Source: an uncultured Clostridium sp. (GTDB lineage: Bacteria > Bacillota > Clostridia > TANB77 > CAG-508). Taken from it: a stretch of DNA of 64,000 nucleotides. The notes below the pieces were generated by a model that did not search any database, was not told the origin of the DNA, and was given only the letters and a program-made list of their open reading frames with translations. The stretch spans positions 1 to 64,000 of the forward strand of contig CANSKZ010000006.1 of the NCBI GenBank assembly GCA_947647595.1, in the 5' to 3' direction. The position numbers and the translations under genes are program-made. Numbering within the stretch: position 1 is the first letter of the stretch; each line of letters opens with the position of its first letter. Of this stretch, positions 37,849 through 48,260 are shown one piece after another.

Positions 37849-38075
37849 AAAAACAAAACACTCTTATAGACAAATCGTCTATAGGAGTGCTAAAATACAC
37901 GGTTCCATCCTAATTTTAACTCAATTTTAAGCCTTTATCGTGGCTCACACGCTACTCTTTCGAATAGAAACTCCAAGGTAGTTTTTCGAGATACGTTTTT
38001 TAAGATTAGCTTTCAGCCGATGACTAATCCTCTCTATTAATAACCTTTATCCTACTTTTCCTTTTCATCGTTTAT
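37849..38075 (-). promoter_or_regulatory. T-box riboswitch leader of thrS
   Basis: The T-box sequence AGGATGGAACCGTG is at 37898-37911. A terminator hairpin (CACTCCTATAGAC/GTCTATAAGAGTG with T-run) lies at 37849-37891. Stem I region is 37960-38060. Uncharged tRNA-Thr should favour read-through. Confidence 0.88.
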
Positions 38076-38081
38076 AGTTTG

Positions 38082-38110
38082 ATTATAATACATGAATTCA
38101 TAATTGTCAA
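38082..38110 (-). promoter_or_regulatory. thrS promoter
   Basis: TTGACA (38105-38110), 17 nt, TATAAT (38082-38087) on the minus strand. Confidence 0.8.
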
Positions 38111-38139
38111 TAGCAATAAAAAAATATGTCAACTTAGAA

Positions 38140-38168
38140 TTGACATTTTCTTAAAATTGCTATATAAT
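38140..38168 (+). promoter_or_regulatory. Promoter of the 38278 gene
   Basis: TTGACA (38140-38145), 17 nt, TATAAT (38163-38168). The leader then has a hairpin (GTAGAAGAA/TTCTTCTAC). Confidence 0.78.
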
Positions 38169-38277
38169 ATTAGCGTTGTAATAATACTGCACATGGTAGA
38201 AGAACAATTCTTCTACAGAAACCTTTGTTACTTGTGGTGGTCAGTCATAAGTGTTGATTTGTAGGAGGAAAGGAAAA

Positions 38278-38622
38278 ATGGATAGACATAGCGAGCGGAT
38301 TTCTTGGATTCAGGAATTAGCAAAGAGTATTCCTAAAGATGAAATCAAAGATTTTTTAGGAATTCATTTTACAAAAGAAAAGGTACTCGGAAGTAATGAG
38401 GAAAAAGAAACTGTTTTCAATATTTATCAGGGAAAAAAATTACTTTTTCACCACATAAATATAACAGATCTAGAACACCTGTTTGCTCACCTTGGTTTTT
38501 TTCTTTGTATGAAGTTATATAATGAAGCACCAGAGGAGAAGAACCATCGGCTATTAAAGAAAAAAATTAGAAAAGAAGCAATTCAAAGAAAAATCGAAGA
38601 AAGTACAAAGCACATATTCTGA
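38278..38622 (+). CDS. Hypothetical protein (114 aa)
   Basis: ATG 38278 follows GTAGGAGGAAAGG. The protein is soluble and charged, with a basic C-terminus (KKKIRKEAIQRKIEE). I do not recognise it. It is transcribed alone between thrS and murD and ends in a clear terminator. Confidence 0.6.
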   Translation: MDRHSERISWIQELAKSIPKDEIKDFLGIHFTKEKVLGSNEEKETVFNIYQGKKLLFHHINITDLEHLFAHLGFFLCMKLYNEAPEEKNHRLLKKKIRKEAIQRKIEESTKHIF

Positions 38623-38646
38623 CCATATGTGCTTCTTTCTTTTTTA
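38607..38646 (+). terminator. Terminator of the 38278 gene
   Basis: AAGCACATAT pairs with ATATGTGCTT, then CTTTCTTTTTT. In reverse it can also serve murD. Confidence 0.78.
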
Positions 38647-40056
38647 TTTAGCAATTTCTTTGACATATTTCTTAAACAATTTTCCACGCTCTGCAAAATT
38701 CTTAAACATATCAAAACTTGCACTCGCAGGCGAAAATAAAACAACATCTCCTTGTACAGCAATCTTTTTTGCAACTTCTACAGTTTCCCTTAAATCTGTA
38801 CATTTGTGAATTTTCATTTTCTTATCCTGATTTTTCAGTTCTGCTTTTACTGCTTTTTCAATTTTATTGCTGGTTGCCCCTAACAAAATCAATTCTTTAC
38901 AATTATCAACAATTGGTTTGGCAAGTGGTGTGTAGTCTAAATTTTTATCATATCCACCTGCAATTAAAATAATATTTCGCAAAGAAAATGCATTTAAGCC
39001 AGCCATCGTTCTTGTTGGACTAGAACTAACTGAATCATTATACCATTTGATTCTATCTTTTGTTTCTAACACCAATTCTAAACGATGTTCTACTCCTTTA
39101 AATTTCAAAATAGTTTCACAAGCAGTCGTTGTATCTACCAAATCTTTTGTGGCAATCATGGCTGCTGTGGCATTTTCAAAATTGTGCATACCACGAAGTT
39201 TCATTTCTTTCGTATCTAAAATATGACTTCTTAACCCATTTTCACAATACTTGATTTTTCCATCATCTACAATATAACCATTTGGAATTTTATTTTTACT
39301 ACTAAAAAAAATCACGTTCCCTGGTGCTTCTTTTTCAAATTCCTTGGTAATTTCATTATCGTAATTTAACACCAGCAATCCGTTTTCATCTTGGTATTTG
39401 AAAATGTTTTTCTTAGCATTAATATACTCTTCCATATCACTATGAATATCTAAATGGTTTGGTGTAATATTGGTAATAACCGCAATGTGCGGACTAATTT
39501 TCATATCCATTAATTGAAAACTGCTCATTTCTAATACAATAATATCTTCTGGCGTCATTTCTGAAATTTTGGTAAAAAGTGGAGTTCCGATATTTCCACC
39601 CAAAAAAACGTTATATTCTTTGGCTTTTAAAATTTCAGAAATTAGAGTCGTCGTCGTTGTTTTTCCATCACTTCCTGTAATTCCAATTACTTTTCCAGGA
39701 CACAATTCAATTACCATTTCAATTTCCGTTGTGATAATCGCCCCTCTTTTGGCTTCTTCAACTAATTGTGGTGTTGTTGGCAAACAGCTTGGTGAACGGA
39801 AGATAATGTCAAATCCAACTAATTCATCTAAATAATTTTCACCAAACGACATTCCCATTCCATAATTCGTAATTTTTCTTACAACCGTTCGATTTAAGTC
39901 TTTTACTTCTGTTTTGTCAAAAACTGTTACCTGTGCTTTTAAATTATATAAATAATCAATTAAAGGTAAATTACTAACGCCTAAACCAATTACTGCTACT
40001 TTTCTACCAGACAAATATTGATTAAACTCTTCTAATTTCTCATTTTTATATTCCAC
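38644..40056 (-). CDS. murD: UDP-N-acetylmuramoylalanine-D-glutamate ligase
   Basis: 470 residues: N-terminal Rossmann-like domain (VAVIGLGVSNLPLIDYL), ATP-binding GSDGKTTTT (about 130), and HNFENATAA with the Mur ligase central and C-terminal domains. Adds D-Glu in peptidoglycan precursor synthesis. It is 17 bases downstream of the kinase gene and probably cotranscribed with it. Confidence 0.93.
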   Translation of the reverse strand: MEYKNEKLEEFNQYLSGRKVAVIGLGVSNLPLIDYLYNLKAQVTVFDKTEVKDLNRTVVRKITNYGMGMSFGENYLDELVGFDIIFRSPSCLPTTPQLVEEAKRGAIITTEIEMVIELCPGKVIGITGSDGKTTTTTLISEILKAKEYNVFLGGNIGTPLFTKISEMTPEDIIVLEMSSFQLMDMKISPHIAVITNITPNHLDIHSDMEEYINAKKNIFKYQDENGLLVLNYDNEITKEFEKEAPGNVIFFSSKNKIPNGYIVDDGKIKYCENGLRSHILDTKEMKLRGMHNFENATAAMIATKDLVDTTTACETILKFKGVEHRLELVLETKDRIKWYNDSVSSSPTRTMAGLNAFSLRNIILIAGGYDKNLDYTPLAKPIVDNCKELILLGATSNKIEKAVKAELKNQDKKMKIHKCTDLRETVEVAKKIAVQGDVVLFSPASASFDMFKNFAERGKLFKKYVKEIAK

Positions 40057-40073
40057 TAGATACCGCCTCCTTT

Positions 40074-40766
40074 TTATACAATTTCCAACATCTTTATATT
40101 AGCCAAAACTTGATTTGTCGATTCTTCTACTGTTTTACAATTGGTTACATCAATTTCAATTGTTATTGGACTATATTCATAAAATCCGCTTTTTTCTTGC
40201 AATGCATCTCTTTGTATAATATTTTTTCGAATAACTTCTTCCTTTTCTTGATTTTTATATTGCATACATTTTCTACGTACTCTTTCCGCTAAATCTGCAA
40301 TCACAAAAAAATGATAATCACATGCTGGATAAATTTTCATCGTCGCTCTACCAGAAAAAATAACATGATAGTCTTTTTTTAAATTCTCAATCAAATCATG
40401 CACAAACAAAAAAGCTGCCTGATTTTCTGCGGTACGACTCACTTCTGAAACCGCCAAAGAAGTTTCTTTTGATTGCAAAACTTCTTCTGGAATTTTCTCG
40501 CCATTTGCATACACTACTGTTTCATGATTTTCAAGTTTTATTTCAAGTTGTAATTTTTCTATCATTTCTCGAATTTCTAGCTTTTTACCAGTTTTTTTTA
40601 AACTAGCTATAGTATTCCCATTTTTTAACATTTTATAGACAATTGCTCGATATAAATTTCCAGCATTTACCAACACGGAATTGGGAATTTTGTTCAGCAA
40701 TTCTCGACAAATACTCGTTTTACCACTTCCCACCAATCCTTCAATTCCAATTACAATATTTGACAT
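40074..40766 (-). CDS. Cytidylate-kinase-like P-loop kinase
   Basis: About 230 residues from ATG 40766. GIEGLVGSGKTS is the P-loop, and SGRATMKIYP plus RVRRKCMQ fit the LID and basic region of the cytidylate-kinase-like family. Substrate not certain. Confidence 0.78.
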   Translation of the reverse strand: MSNIVIGIEGLVGSGKTSICRELLNKIPNSVLVNAGNLYRAIVYKMLKNGNTIASLKKTGKKLEIREMIEKLQLEIKLENHETVVYANGEKIPEEVLQSKETSLAVSEVSRTAENQAAFLFVHDLIENLKKDYHVIFSGRATMKIYPACDYHFFVIADLAERVRRKCMQYKNQEKEEVIRKNIIQRDALQEKSGFYEYSPITIEIDVTNCKTVEESTNQVLANIKMLEIV

Positions 40767-40843
40767 TTTTTTCTCCATTTAAACTTACTTTTTATATTAT
40801 ACTACAAAAGTAATGATTTTGCAACAATTTTCTACAAACTATT

Positions 40844-42598
40844 CTAAATCAAACTTTCCAATTCCTTTATTTTATCTTGATAAAATTGAATCACCTCTTC
40901 ATAAGGTTTGCTACTTTCCAAATCAACCTCCACCATTTTCAAAAGGTCAATGGATTTTTTCGAACAGCCTTGTTTTAACATTTCAATATATTTTTCAGTA
41001 AAACCTGGTTCGTGATTTAAAATTTTGCTAGCAATTGCTATAGCTGATGAAATACCTGTGGCATATTTATATACATAAAAACAACTATAAAAATGCGGTA
41101 TTCGCATCCATTCATATTTGATTTTGTCATCAATCACAACTTCGGAACCAAAATACATTTGGTTCAAATCATAATAAATTTCGCACAAATCTTGACTTGA
41201 TAGCATTTCATTTTTCTCAACTTTTTCATGAACCATCTTTTCAAATTCTGCAAACATCGCTTGACGAAATAAAGTAGAACGAATCATTTCCAAAAGTTCA
41301 TAAATCAATTCTGCCTTTTTTCGTTTATCCTTTTCTTCCTCAATTTGATAACTTGCCAATAAAATCTCATTTACTGTAGAAGCTACTTCGGCTACCATAA
41401 TCGTGTAATTACTGTCTAGAATATTTTGTGATTGATTCGAATAATACGAATGCATACTATGTCCTAATTCATGAGCAATTGTAGAAATATCGCGTTTCGT
41501 TTCTACAAAATTCAAGAGCACAAACGGATGATTTCCATAAATTCCCATACTATAAGCACCGCCACGTTTATTTGGCTTTTCATAAACATCTAGCCAATGA
41601 TTTTCGAATGCCTCTTCTAATTTGTTGCTATATTCCTCACCTAAAATTTTTAAGGCTGTCAATACTTCTTTTTTCGCAAATTCAAAAGAAACTTTTTCTT
41701 CTTTTTCTTCGATTGGATTTTGATAAATGTCATAAAAATGCATTTCCTCTGTTTGTAACATTTTCTTTTTCAACTTCATAAAAGCATGATTTGTTGCCAA
41801 ATTTTTATGAACACTTTCAATTAATTTTTCATAAACCAAAATACTAGCATCGTCATGTAAAACTGCATTTTCCAAAGAAGACTGATATTTTCTAAGTTTG
41901 CTCATAATCGTATATTGCTTCACTCTTGCCAAATACAATTCTGTTATCGTATTCTTAAATTGACTATACTGGTCATACATCAAATCAAATGCCTGACGCC
42001 TTATTTCTTCTTTTTTACTATGCAAAAACTTTGTATATGTTCCATCTGTCATCTCAATTTTATTTCCATTTTCATCTAGAATTTCTCCAAACTTAAATTC
42101 TGTATTAGTTAAAATATCAAACGTATTCTCCGAATTAGCAAACACTTCACTAAATTGGCTTAAAAAAGCTTCTTCCGCCTTACCTAAAACATGTTTCTTT
42201 TTCTCCAAAATCTTTTCTAGCATTCTTTTATATCGACTTAAATTTGAATTTTCAGCCATAAACTTTCTCAAAACTTTTTCATCCATCTCTGTAATTTCTG
42301 GCACCATAAAAGAAACTACTTGACTAAACCTAGCCTCCAAATTTTCTACTTCTTTAAACAGCCTAATTGAGTCCTGATTCGCCATATCCAAATGATACTT
42401 CAACATCCCATAAGCATAAATTTTCCCACAAAGCTCCAATGCTTTTTCATACAACCCATAACACGCACAAAGCATCTCCGAACTCTCACCCAATTTCCCC
42501 TGATACTTCTCAATTTCCACCAAAACATCATCCAACGCATTTTTACAATCCTTAAATTTTTCTTCACTCTCAAAAATATCCTTCAAATTCCATTCCAT
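40844..42598 (-). CDS. pepF: M3-family oligoendopeptidase F
   Basis: 584 residues from ATG 42598 (AAAGAGGTG upstream). The zinc motif HELGHSMHSYYSN lies near residue 380, with the downstream Glu in TIMVAEVASTVNE. Cytoplasmic oligopeptidase. Intact and of usual length. Confidence 0.92.
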   Translation of the reverse strand: MEWNLKDIFESEEKFKDCKNALDDVLVEIEKYQGKLGESSEMLCACYGLYEKALELCGKIYAYGMLKYHLDMANQDSIRLFKEVENLEARFSQVVSFMVPEITEMDEKVLRKFMAENSNLSRYKRMLEKILEKKKHVLGKAEEAFLSQFSEVFANSENTFDILTNTEFKFGEILDENGNKIEMTDGTYTKFLHSKKEEIRRQAFDLMYDQYSQFKNTITELYLARVKQYTIMSKLRKYQSSLENAVLHDDASILVYEKLIESVHKNLATNHAFMKLKKKMLQTEEMHFYDIYQNPIEEKEEKVSFEFAKKEVLTALKILGEEYSNKLEEAFENHWLDVYEKPNKRGGAYSMGIYGNHPFVLLNFVETKRDISTIAHELGHSMHSYYSNQSQNILDSNYTIMVAEVASTVNEILLASYQIEEEKDKRKKAELIYELLEMIRSTLFRQAMFAEFEKMVHEKVEKNEMLSSQDLCEIYYDLNQMYFGSEVVIDDKIKYEWMRIPHFYSCFYVYKYATGISSAIAIASKILNHEPGFTEKYIEMLKQGCSKKSIDLLKMVEVDLESSKPYEEVIQFYQDKIKELESLI

Positions 42599-42644
42599 CC
42601 TATACACCTCTTTCTCTCCTATATCTTATCACAATTACCAAAAA

Positions 42645-42670
42645 TGGAGATAACCCACCATTATCTCCAA
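42645..42670 (-). terminator. Terminator after guaA
   Basis: GGAGATAATGG/CCACCATTATCTCC-type hairpin followed by ATTTTT on the minus strand. Confidence 0.65.
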
Positions 42671-42684
42671 AAAAAGTCATCAAA

Positions 42685-42838
42685 CTTCCTCGCGTGATTA
42701 ACGCGCGGTAACAAACCAGTGTCAAATCCCCCAATCCGGCAAACCAATGTCCCTCTGACCGAAGAGCGGGGTCAAGGGGCAGCGCCCTTGCGGGGATTTT
42801 TAAGGGGCAGGAGCCCCTTAAAGCCCTCGTAGCAACAC
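42685..42838. repeat. GC-rich intergenic block
   Basis: About 150 bases of clearly higher GC than the surroundings, with internal inverted runs (AAGGGGCAGCGCCCTT, AAGGGGCAGGAGCCCCTT). It resembles dispersed GC-rich intergenic repeats of gut clostridia. No ORF. Confidence 0.6.
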
Positions 42839-42839
42839 C

Positions 42840-44375
42840 CTACTCCCACTCAATCGTAGCCGGCGGTTTTCCTGTAATATCATACACCACACGATTCACA
42901 TGTTCCACTTCATTCACAATACGATTTGAAACCTTCTCCAAAACCTCAAACGGAATCTTACTCCATTCAGCTGTCATAAAATCAATTGTCGAAACCGCAC
43001 GAAGTGCTACAGTATAATCATACGTCCTCTCATCGCCCATAACACCAACACTTTTTAAATTAGTCAGCACAGCAAAATATTGATTAATACTCCTATCCAA
43101 TCCAGCTTTTGCAATCTCTTCACGGAAGATAAAATCCGCATCTTTTAAAATAGCTAATTTATCCTCTGTAATATCACCAATCACACGAATCGCCAATCCT
43201 GGTCCAGGGAAAGGTTGACGATATACTAAAAATTCTGGCAATCCTAATTCCAAACCAACTTTACGCACTTCATCTTTAAACAAATCACGAAGCGGTTCAA
43301 TAATTTCTTTAAAGTCCACAAAATCTGGAAGTCCACCAACATTATGATGACTTTTTATGGTACTACTATTTCCAACTCCGCTTTCAATCACATCTGGATA
43401 AATCGTACCTTGCACTAAATAATCAACCGTTCCAATCTTTTTCGCTTCATCTTCAAAAACACGAATAAATTCTTCGCCAATGATTTTTCTCTTTTTTTCT
43501 GGTTCTGTCACACCAGCCAATTTGCTCAAAAAACGTTCTTTAGCGTCGACTTTAATAAAGTTTACATCAAAATCTTTTGTAAAAATTTCTTCGACTTCTT
43601 CTGCCTCCTTTTTTCGAAGCAAACCATGATCCACAAAAATACAAGTTAAATTTTTTCCAACGGCTTTATTAACTAAGGCAGCTGCAACGGAAGAATCCAC
43701 GCCACCAGATAAAGCACAAAGCACTTTTCCGTCCCTAACTTTTGCTTTAATGTTTTGAATTGTCTCTTGGGCAAAAAAATCCATTTTCCAATCACCTCGA
43801 CAACCACAAATATTGTAAACAAAATTTCTAATGACTTGTATGCCATTTTCAGAATGATTAACTTCCGGATGAAATTGAATTCCATATAAATTTTTGGTTA
43901 CATTTTGCATTGCAGCATTGGGACAAGTTTCTGTTGAACCAATGTTTTCAAATCCTTCTGGTAACTGTGCTACAAAGTCAGTATGGGTCATTAAAAAGTT
44001 GTTACTTTCTCCAAAGCGCTCAAATAATTTTGATGAATTGTTTATTTTAACAGGCATGACTCCATATTCGCGTTTTTCGGCTCTTTCTACTTTTCCGCCA
44101 AAAACGTGAGTCATGAGTTGCATTCCATAGCAAATTCCTAAAATAGGAATGCCTAATTCAAATATTTTATCGTCTACATGTGGTGCATTTTCGCTATATA
44201 CACTAGCTGGTCCACCAGTAAAAATAATACCTTTTGGCGCCTTTTCTTTGATTTTTTCAATCGAAATATGGTATGGTACAATCTCTGAATACACATTGGA
44301 TTCTCTGACACGTCTTGCAATTAATTGATTGTATTGTCCGCCGAAATCTAAAATTAAAATTTTTTCTTGGTTCAT
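42840..44375 (-). CDS. guaA: GMP synthase (glutamine-hydrolysing)
   Basis: 511 residues. The class I glutaminase domain has GICYGMQL with the catalytic Cys near residue 83, and [13 protein letters not shown]-pyrophosphatase motif ALSGGVDSS follows, then the C-terminal dimerisation domain ending PPATIEWE. Converts XMP to GMP, with guaB 21 bases upstream. Confidence 0.96.
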   Translation of the reverse strand: MNQEKILILDFGGQYNQLIARRVRESNVYSEIVPYHISIEKIKEKAPKGIIFTGGPASVYSENAPHVDDKIFELGIPILGICYGMQLMTHVFGGKVERAEKREYGVMPVKINNSSKLFERFGESNNFLMTHTDFVAQLPEGFENIGSTETCPNAAMQNVTKNLYGIQFHPEVNHSENGIQVIRNFVYNICGCRGDWKMDFFAQETIQNIKAKVRDGKVLCALSGGVDSSVAAALVNKAVGKNLTCIFVDHGLLRKKEAEEVEEIFTKDFDVNFIKVDAKERFLSKLAGVTEPEKKRKIIGEEFIRVFEDEAKKIGTVDYLVQGTIYPDVIESGVGNSSTIKSHHNVGGLPDFVDFKEIIEPLRDLFKDEVRKVGLELGLPEFLVYRQPFPGPGLAIRVIGDITEDKLAILKDADFIFREEIAKAGLDRSINQYFAVLTNLKSVGVMGDERTYDYTVALRAVSTIDFMTAEWSKIPFEVLEKVSNRIVNEVEHVNRVVYDITGKPPATIEWE

Positions 44376-44396
44376 GGTTTTCTCCTTTTATTTATT

Positions 44397-45908
44397 CTAA
44401 TTATTATCCCCATTATCAACATCTTTCAAAATAACATCATGAGCTCCACCTTCGCGGATGCTGACACTGGAAACAAGGGTCAATCTTGCTTTTTCGTGTA
44501 ACTCTGGAATGGTAATGGCTCCGCAATTGCACATAGTGGATTTGATTTTGCTGACAGTTACAGCTAAATTGTCTTTTAGTGGTCCTGCATAAGGTATGTA
44601 GGAATCGACACCTTCTTCAAAAGCTAATTTTTTCTTGGTTGGGTCTTCTAAATATCTTTCCCAGTTTCTAGCACGGTTAGAACCTTCGCCCCAATATTCT
44701 TTGACAAAACTTCCGTTACGTTTTACTTTTCTAGATGGACTTTCATCAAACCTAGCAAAATAACGTCCCATCATAACAAAGTCCGCTCCCATTGCCAAAG
44801 ACAATGTAATATGATAATCATGTACAATTCCGCCATCTGAACAAATCGGAATATACACACCAGTTCTTTCAAAATATTCGTCTCTTGCTTCAACAACATC
44901 CATAATTGAACTTGCTTGTCCTCGCCCAATTCCTTTGGTTTCACGTGTGATACAAATCGAACCACCGCCTACACCAACTTTGATAAAATCAGCACCTGCA
45001 TCTGCTAAATAATAAAATCCTTCTTTATCAACAACATTTCCTGCTCCAATTTTGACACTATCTCCATAGTTTTGACGTACCCAATCAATGGTATTTTTTT
45101 GCCATACAGAATAGCCATCTGACGAATCCATGCATATCATGTCAACACCTGCTTCGACTAAAGCTGGGATTCTTTGTTCGTAATCTCTTGTGTTGATTCC
45201 TGCACCAACGATATAACGTTTGTTTTCATCTAAGAAAGAATCTGGATTGTTTTTTCTATCTTCGTAATCTTTGCGGAATACAAGATGTGCTAGATTGTCG
45301 TTTTCATCTAAAACTGGTAAACAGCTTATTTTGTGATCCCAAATCATATCATTGGCTTCAGATAAGCTAATTCCCTTTTTGGCCCAGACTAATTCTTCTT
45401 TTTTGACCATATACTTATCAACAGGTTCATCTAAATTGACTCTTGAAATTCGATAATCTTTGTCAGTTACAAGTCCTAAAAATTTTCCGTTTGGTGTTCC
45501 GTCTTCTGTTACCATAACGGTAGAATGACCAGTTTGCTGAACAAGGTCAATCACGTCACGAATGGTGGTTCCGCTTTTTACATTGGAATCGCTGTTGATA
45601 AATCCAGCTTTGTGTTTTTTGACGTTTCTTACCATTTGGGCTTGAGATTCAATGGATTGTGCTCCAAAAATAAACGAACATCCACCTTCGCGTGCTAAAG
45701 CAATTGCCATTTCTTCGCCAGAAACAGATTGCATAATTGCAGACACGAATGGGACATTCGCTTCATATTTTGATTTTTCTCCTTTTTTAAATTTTACAAG
45801 TGGTGTTTTTAGAGATACATTGCTTGGAATGCATCTTTCGTCTGTTAAATTTGGTAATAATAAATATTCGTTAAATGTTCTTGATACATCTGGTAATACT
45901 TTTGCCAT
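44397..45908 (-). CDS. guaB: IMP dehydrogenase
   Basis: 503 residues. Core barrel with two CBS domains (about 100-225) inserted, [26 protein letters not shown] with the catalytic Cys, and the mobile-flap region. Converts IMP to XMP. Its leader contains a strong hairpin (45938-45975). Confidence 0.95.
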   Translation of the reverse strand: MAKVLPDVSRTFNEYLLLPNLTDERCIPSNVSLKTPLVKFKKGEKSKYEANVPFVSAIMQSVSGEEMAIALAREGGCSFIFGAQSIESQAQMVRNVKKHKAGFINSDSNVKSGTTIRDVIDLVQQTGHSTVMVTEDGTPNGKFLGLVTDKDYRISRVNLDEPVDKYMVKKEELVWAKKGISLSEANDMIWDHKISCLPVLDENDNLAHLVFRKDYEDRKNNPDSFLDENKRYIVGAGINTRDYEQRIPALVEAGVDMICMDSSDGYSVWQKNTIDWVRQNYGDSVKIGAGNVVDKEGFYYLADAGADFIKVGVGGGSICITRETKGIGRGQASSIMDVVEARDEYFERTGVYIPICSDGGIVHDYHITLSLAMGADFVMMGRYFARFDESPSRKVKRNGSFVKEYWGEGSNRARNWERYLEDPTKKKLAFEEGVDSYIPYAGPLKDNLAVTVSKIKSTMCNCGAITIPELHEKARLTLVSSVSIREGGAHDVILKDVDNGDNN

Positions 45909-45937
45909 TTTTCTTTCCCCTTTCTAATTTTTAATAA

Positions 45938-45975
45938 AAGTTCTATTTTTAATTTGTGAAAATAAATAGAACTTG
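45938..45975 (-). promoter_or_regulatory. Leader hairpin of guaB, possible attenuator
   Basis: AAGTTCTATTT pairs with AAATAGAACTT and is followed by TTATT on the minus strand, just before the guaB ribosome binding site. No purine-riboswitch core is seen. Confidence 0.55.
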
Positions 45976-45997
45976 CACGTTTATACTATATTTTATC

Positions 45998-46027
45998 ATT
46001 ATACTATAAATTAACATAAAAAGTCAA
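45998..46027 (-). promoter_or_regulatory. guaB promoter
   Basis: TTGACT (46022-46027), 18 nt, TATAAT (45998-46003) on the minus strand. Confidence 0.75.
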
Positions 46028-46049
46028 TAACTTTTTGCATAATTTTACA

Positions 46050-46081
46050 AAAATTGCCACAACTTTTTTGTCATGGCAATT
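46050..46081 (-). terminator. Terminator after the DUF5050 gene
   Basis: AATTGCCATGACA/TTGTGGCAATT stem followed by TTTTG on the minus strand. Confidence 0.75.
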
Positions 46082-46087
46082 CGTTTT

Positions 46088-47215
46088 TTAGCTTTGTTTA
46101 TAATTCCATTCATGTAATCTTATTTCATTAGAATCTTTTGTGTTAATAAAATTGATAAATGCTTTTTCATCATCCATATCCATATAATAAATATAATCAT
46201 CAATTACATTTAAGAAGGAAGAATAGTTTGATAATTCCTTTATCATTTGTGGTTCGCCACCATCTAAATTTAGCTTAAAGACAGCAACAGCATAATTTTC
46301 ACTTTTTTCATCTTTATAATTTAAGTAATAAATAGAATCATTAGCAATATTCATATTATAAACAGTGTAGTCGGTAAGTTCTTGCTCATCGCCTCCTTTA
46401 ACTGACATCTTGGCAAGATGTTGCTTACTGTTAAGATAATAAATCGTATTTTTGTAAATAATTGGTGTTGCAATTCTAGAAGAAGTAATGGCTCTTTCCT
46501 CTTTTCCGTTTAAAGAACGAATATAAGTGATATAATCACTTCCTTCTTCATTATCTTTGTTATAGATAATGTATTTATCGCTGATAGCTAAGTATCCGGT
46601 TCCTGTTTCTGCTACTAATTTTCTGTTTCCACCTTTTAAATTCATTTTGTAAACATTAGCGTCTGTTCCTACATAATAAATTTGATTTTTTATGATATGC
46701 ATGTCATAATAATCATAAGCAAATTCATTGTCATTGATGACAGTTAAATTAGAGCCGTCTAAATTCATTTTATAGATTTTATTATCAACCCCATCTTCGT
46801 CTGAAGTATCTTCTGCTGAGATGCTGATAAAGTATAACTTATTACCAACAATGTTTAAAGCGCGAATATCATAAGCTCCTTGATAAATAACCTCTGGTTC
46901 GTTACTTCCTTTTTTGACACGACTAATTTGGGTGGTTCGCATATCATCACTTGGTGAAACATAATAAATTGTATTTCCTTTTTCTACTGAATAGCCACAG
47001 TTGATAATATTTCCTATGGAATTTCCTACTTGATTTCTAGTAAATAGATTAGAAATGCAATTGGTAGTCCATTCTAAAATCACCAAAAGCAAAATGATAC
47101 ACGCAATGGTAAGCATAGATTTTGCTTTTTTACTTTTTCCCATTTTACCTGTTTTCTTTTTTGGTCTTCTTTTTTCAAAAACTTCGTCTTCGTTTATTCC
47201 GTTTAAATTACTCAT
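46088..47215 (-). CDS. Membrane-anchored DUF5050-type beta-propeller protein
   Basis: 375 residues: a basic cytoplasmic tail, one membrane helix (about 32-52), then repeats of the type IYYVS...D..IYKMNLDGSN, as in DUF5050 or low-density-lipoprotein-like propellers of Clostridia. Extracytoplasmic, function unknown. Confidence 0.8.
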   Translation of the reverse strand: MSNLNGINEDEVFEKRRPKKKTGKMGKSKKAKSMLTIACIILLLVILEWTTNCISNLFTRNQVGNSIGNIINCGYSVEKGNTIYYVSPSDDMRTTQISRVKKGSNEPEVIYQGAYDIRALNIVGNKLYFISISAEDTSDEDGVDNKIYKMNLDGSNLTVINDNEFAYDYYDMHIIKNQIYYVGTDANVYKMNLKGGNRKLVAETGTGYLAISDKYIIYNKDNEEGSDYITYIRSLNGKEERAITSSRIATPIIYKNTIYYLNSKQHLAKMSVKGGDEQELTDYTVYNMNIANDSIYYLNYKDEKSENYAVAVFKLNLDGGEPQMIKELSNYSSFLNVIDDYIYYMDMDDEKAFINFINTKDSNEIRLHEWNYKQS

Positions 47216-47584
47216 ATTTTTTTATTGTATGATGTAAATATCATACACTCCTTTCTTAAATTTTATTAGTTATTTATTTTGTATCATAGTTTAGATTTTT
47301 TTTCAATGTTTTTTGACATTTTTGTGAAAAATAATATTGGATAAAAAACATTTCCCTAAAATATGACTTTTACAACAATGAAACATCAAATGTTGTTTAT
47401 TTTCCATTGCATAAAAGTATTAAGTATTCAAAAAGCTCGCTTCCTTTATAGCGAACTTTTTTATTCATAATTTTAATTATGTCTTTTTTCTAATGCAATT
47501 AGAAAAAAGTCGAAAATTCAAATTGACAAAATCACAAAAATAGGTATTATTTTTAGATTTTTAAAGATATTTTTATGAAAATAA
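47216..47584. other. Intergenic region without a gene
   Basis: Only a terminator-like hairpin is visible at about 47428-47462 (AAAAGCTCGCT ... AGCGAACTTTTTT), plus AT-rich sequence. Confidence 0.5.
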
Positions 47585-47613
47585 TTGACAAATCATACAA
47601 ATTTGGCTATAAT
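47585..47613 (+). promoter_or_regulatory. tRNA-Thr promoter
   Basis: TTGACA (47585-47590), 17 nt, TATAAT (47608-47613). Confidence 0.85.
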
Positions 47614-47623
47614 AAAAATACAT

Positions 47624-47699
47624 GCCAATATAGCTCAGTTGGTAGAGCAACAGATTCGTAACCTGTAGGTCGGCGGTTCGATTCCGCCTATTGGCTCCA
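47624..47699 (+). tRNA. tRNA-Thr (CGT)
   Basis: Acceptor GCCAATA/TATTGGC, D-arm GCTC...GAGC, anticodon loop TTCGTAA, T-arm GGCGG TTCGATT CCGCC, encoded CCA. Confidence 0.95.
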
Positions 47700-47737
47700 A
47701 CGACGTTTCTGTTCGAACTAAAAGAACAGAATTGATA

Positions 47738-47770
47738 CAAAAATCATTCAGTAAAATGGATGATTTTTTT
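47738..47770 (+). terminator. Terminator after tRNA-Thr
   Basis: AAAAATCATTC pairs with GGATGATTTTTTT. Confidence 0.75.
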
Positions 47771-47810
47771 GTTTGCAAAAAATATCATCCAAGAAAGGAT
47801 GGTGTTTGAA

Positions 47811-48080
47811 ATGAAGATAATTAAGCAAGAACTACAATTTGAGGAATGTCTAAAACAAAGGCTAGAGTTTATATGTGAGTTTTCTAAGGTTACTCCTACT
47901 TTTGTCAATGGTAGTATTAGAAAATTAGAGCGAACTAATCTTACATATATTGAGCCACACAGAGTGATAATTAAAAACATTACTTTTTTAGTTTTTAATT
48001 ATTCAAATGATGTGTATATTTCAAATTTGACTCAAAAGATTAAATTATCAGAATTAGAAGAATATTTGAAAAAATTATAA
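47811..48080 (+). CDS. Hypothetical protein (89 aa)
   Basis: Preferred start ATG 47811 (AAAGGATGGTG upstream; an ATG at 47799 is possible). Soluble, no recognised domain. It lies between tRNA-Thr and the element A recombinase and may belong to element A. Confidence 0.5.
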   Translation: MKIIKQELQFEECLKQRLEFICEFSKVTPTFVNGSIRKLERTNLTYIEPHRVIIKNITFLVFNYSNDVYISNLTQKIKLSELEEYLKKL

Positions 48081-48090
48081 TTGTAAATAT

Positions 48091-48118
48091 TTGACATTTC
48101 TAAAAATCGTGATATAAT
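48091..48118 (+). promoter_or_regulatory. Promoter of the element A recombinase
   Basis: TTGACA (48091-48096), 16 nt, TATAAT (48113-48118). Confidence 0.78.
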
Positions 48119-48218
48119 ATAAGAAATTGATTATCTATATTTACTCGGCAAGAGCTAGGTATAGATTTAAGAGTACTTTGAAAAAATTATATTATATTTT
48201 GTGATAAATGAATTTTAG

Positions 48219-48260
48219 AGATGTCAATAGTACTCGTGTACTTTGATGTCTCTTTTTTGT
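48219..48260 (+). terminator. Attenuator-type hairpin in the recombinase leader
   Basis: AGAGATGTCAATAGTAC pairs (with G-U pairs and one bulge) with GTACTTTGATGTCTCT, then six T. An upstream GAGTACTTTGA (48172-48182) can pair with TCAATAGTACTC, giving an alternative anti-terminator fold. Confidence 0.7.

Noticed and set aside
48208-48246. Twelve-codon leader peptide (MNFRDVNSTRVL) in the recombinase leader
   Set aside because: No ribosome binding site precedes the ATG, and the frame coincides with the hairpin arms.
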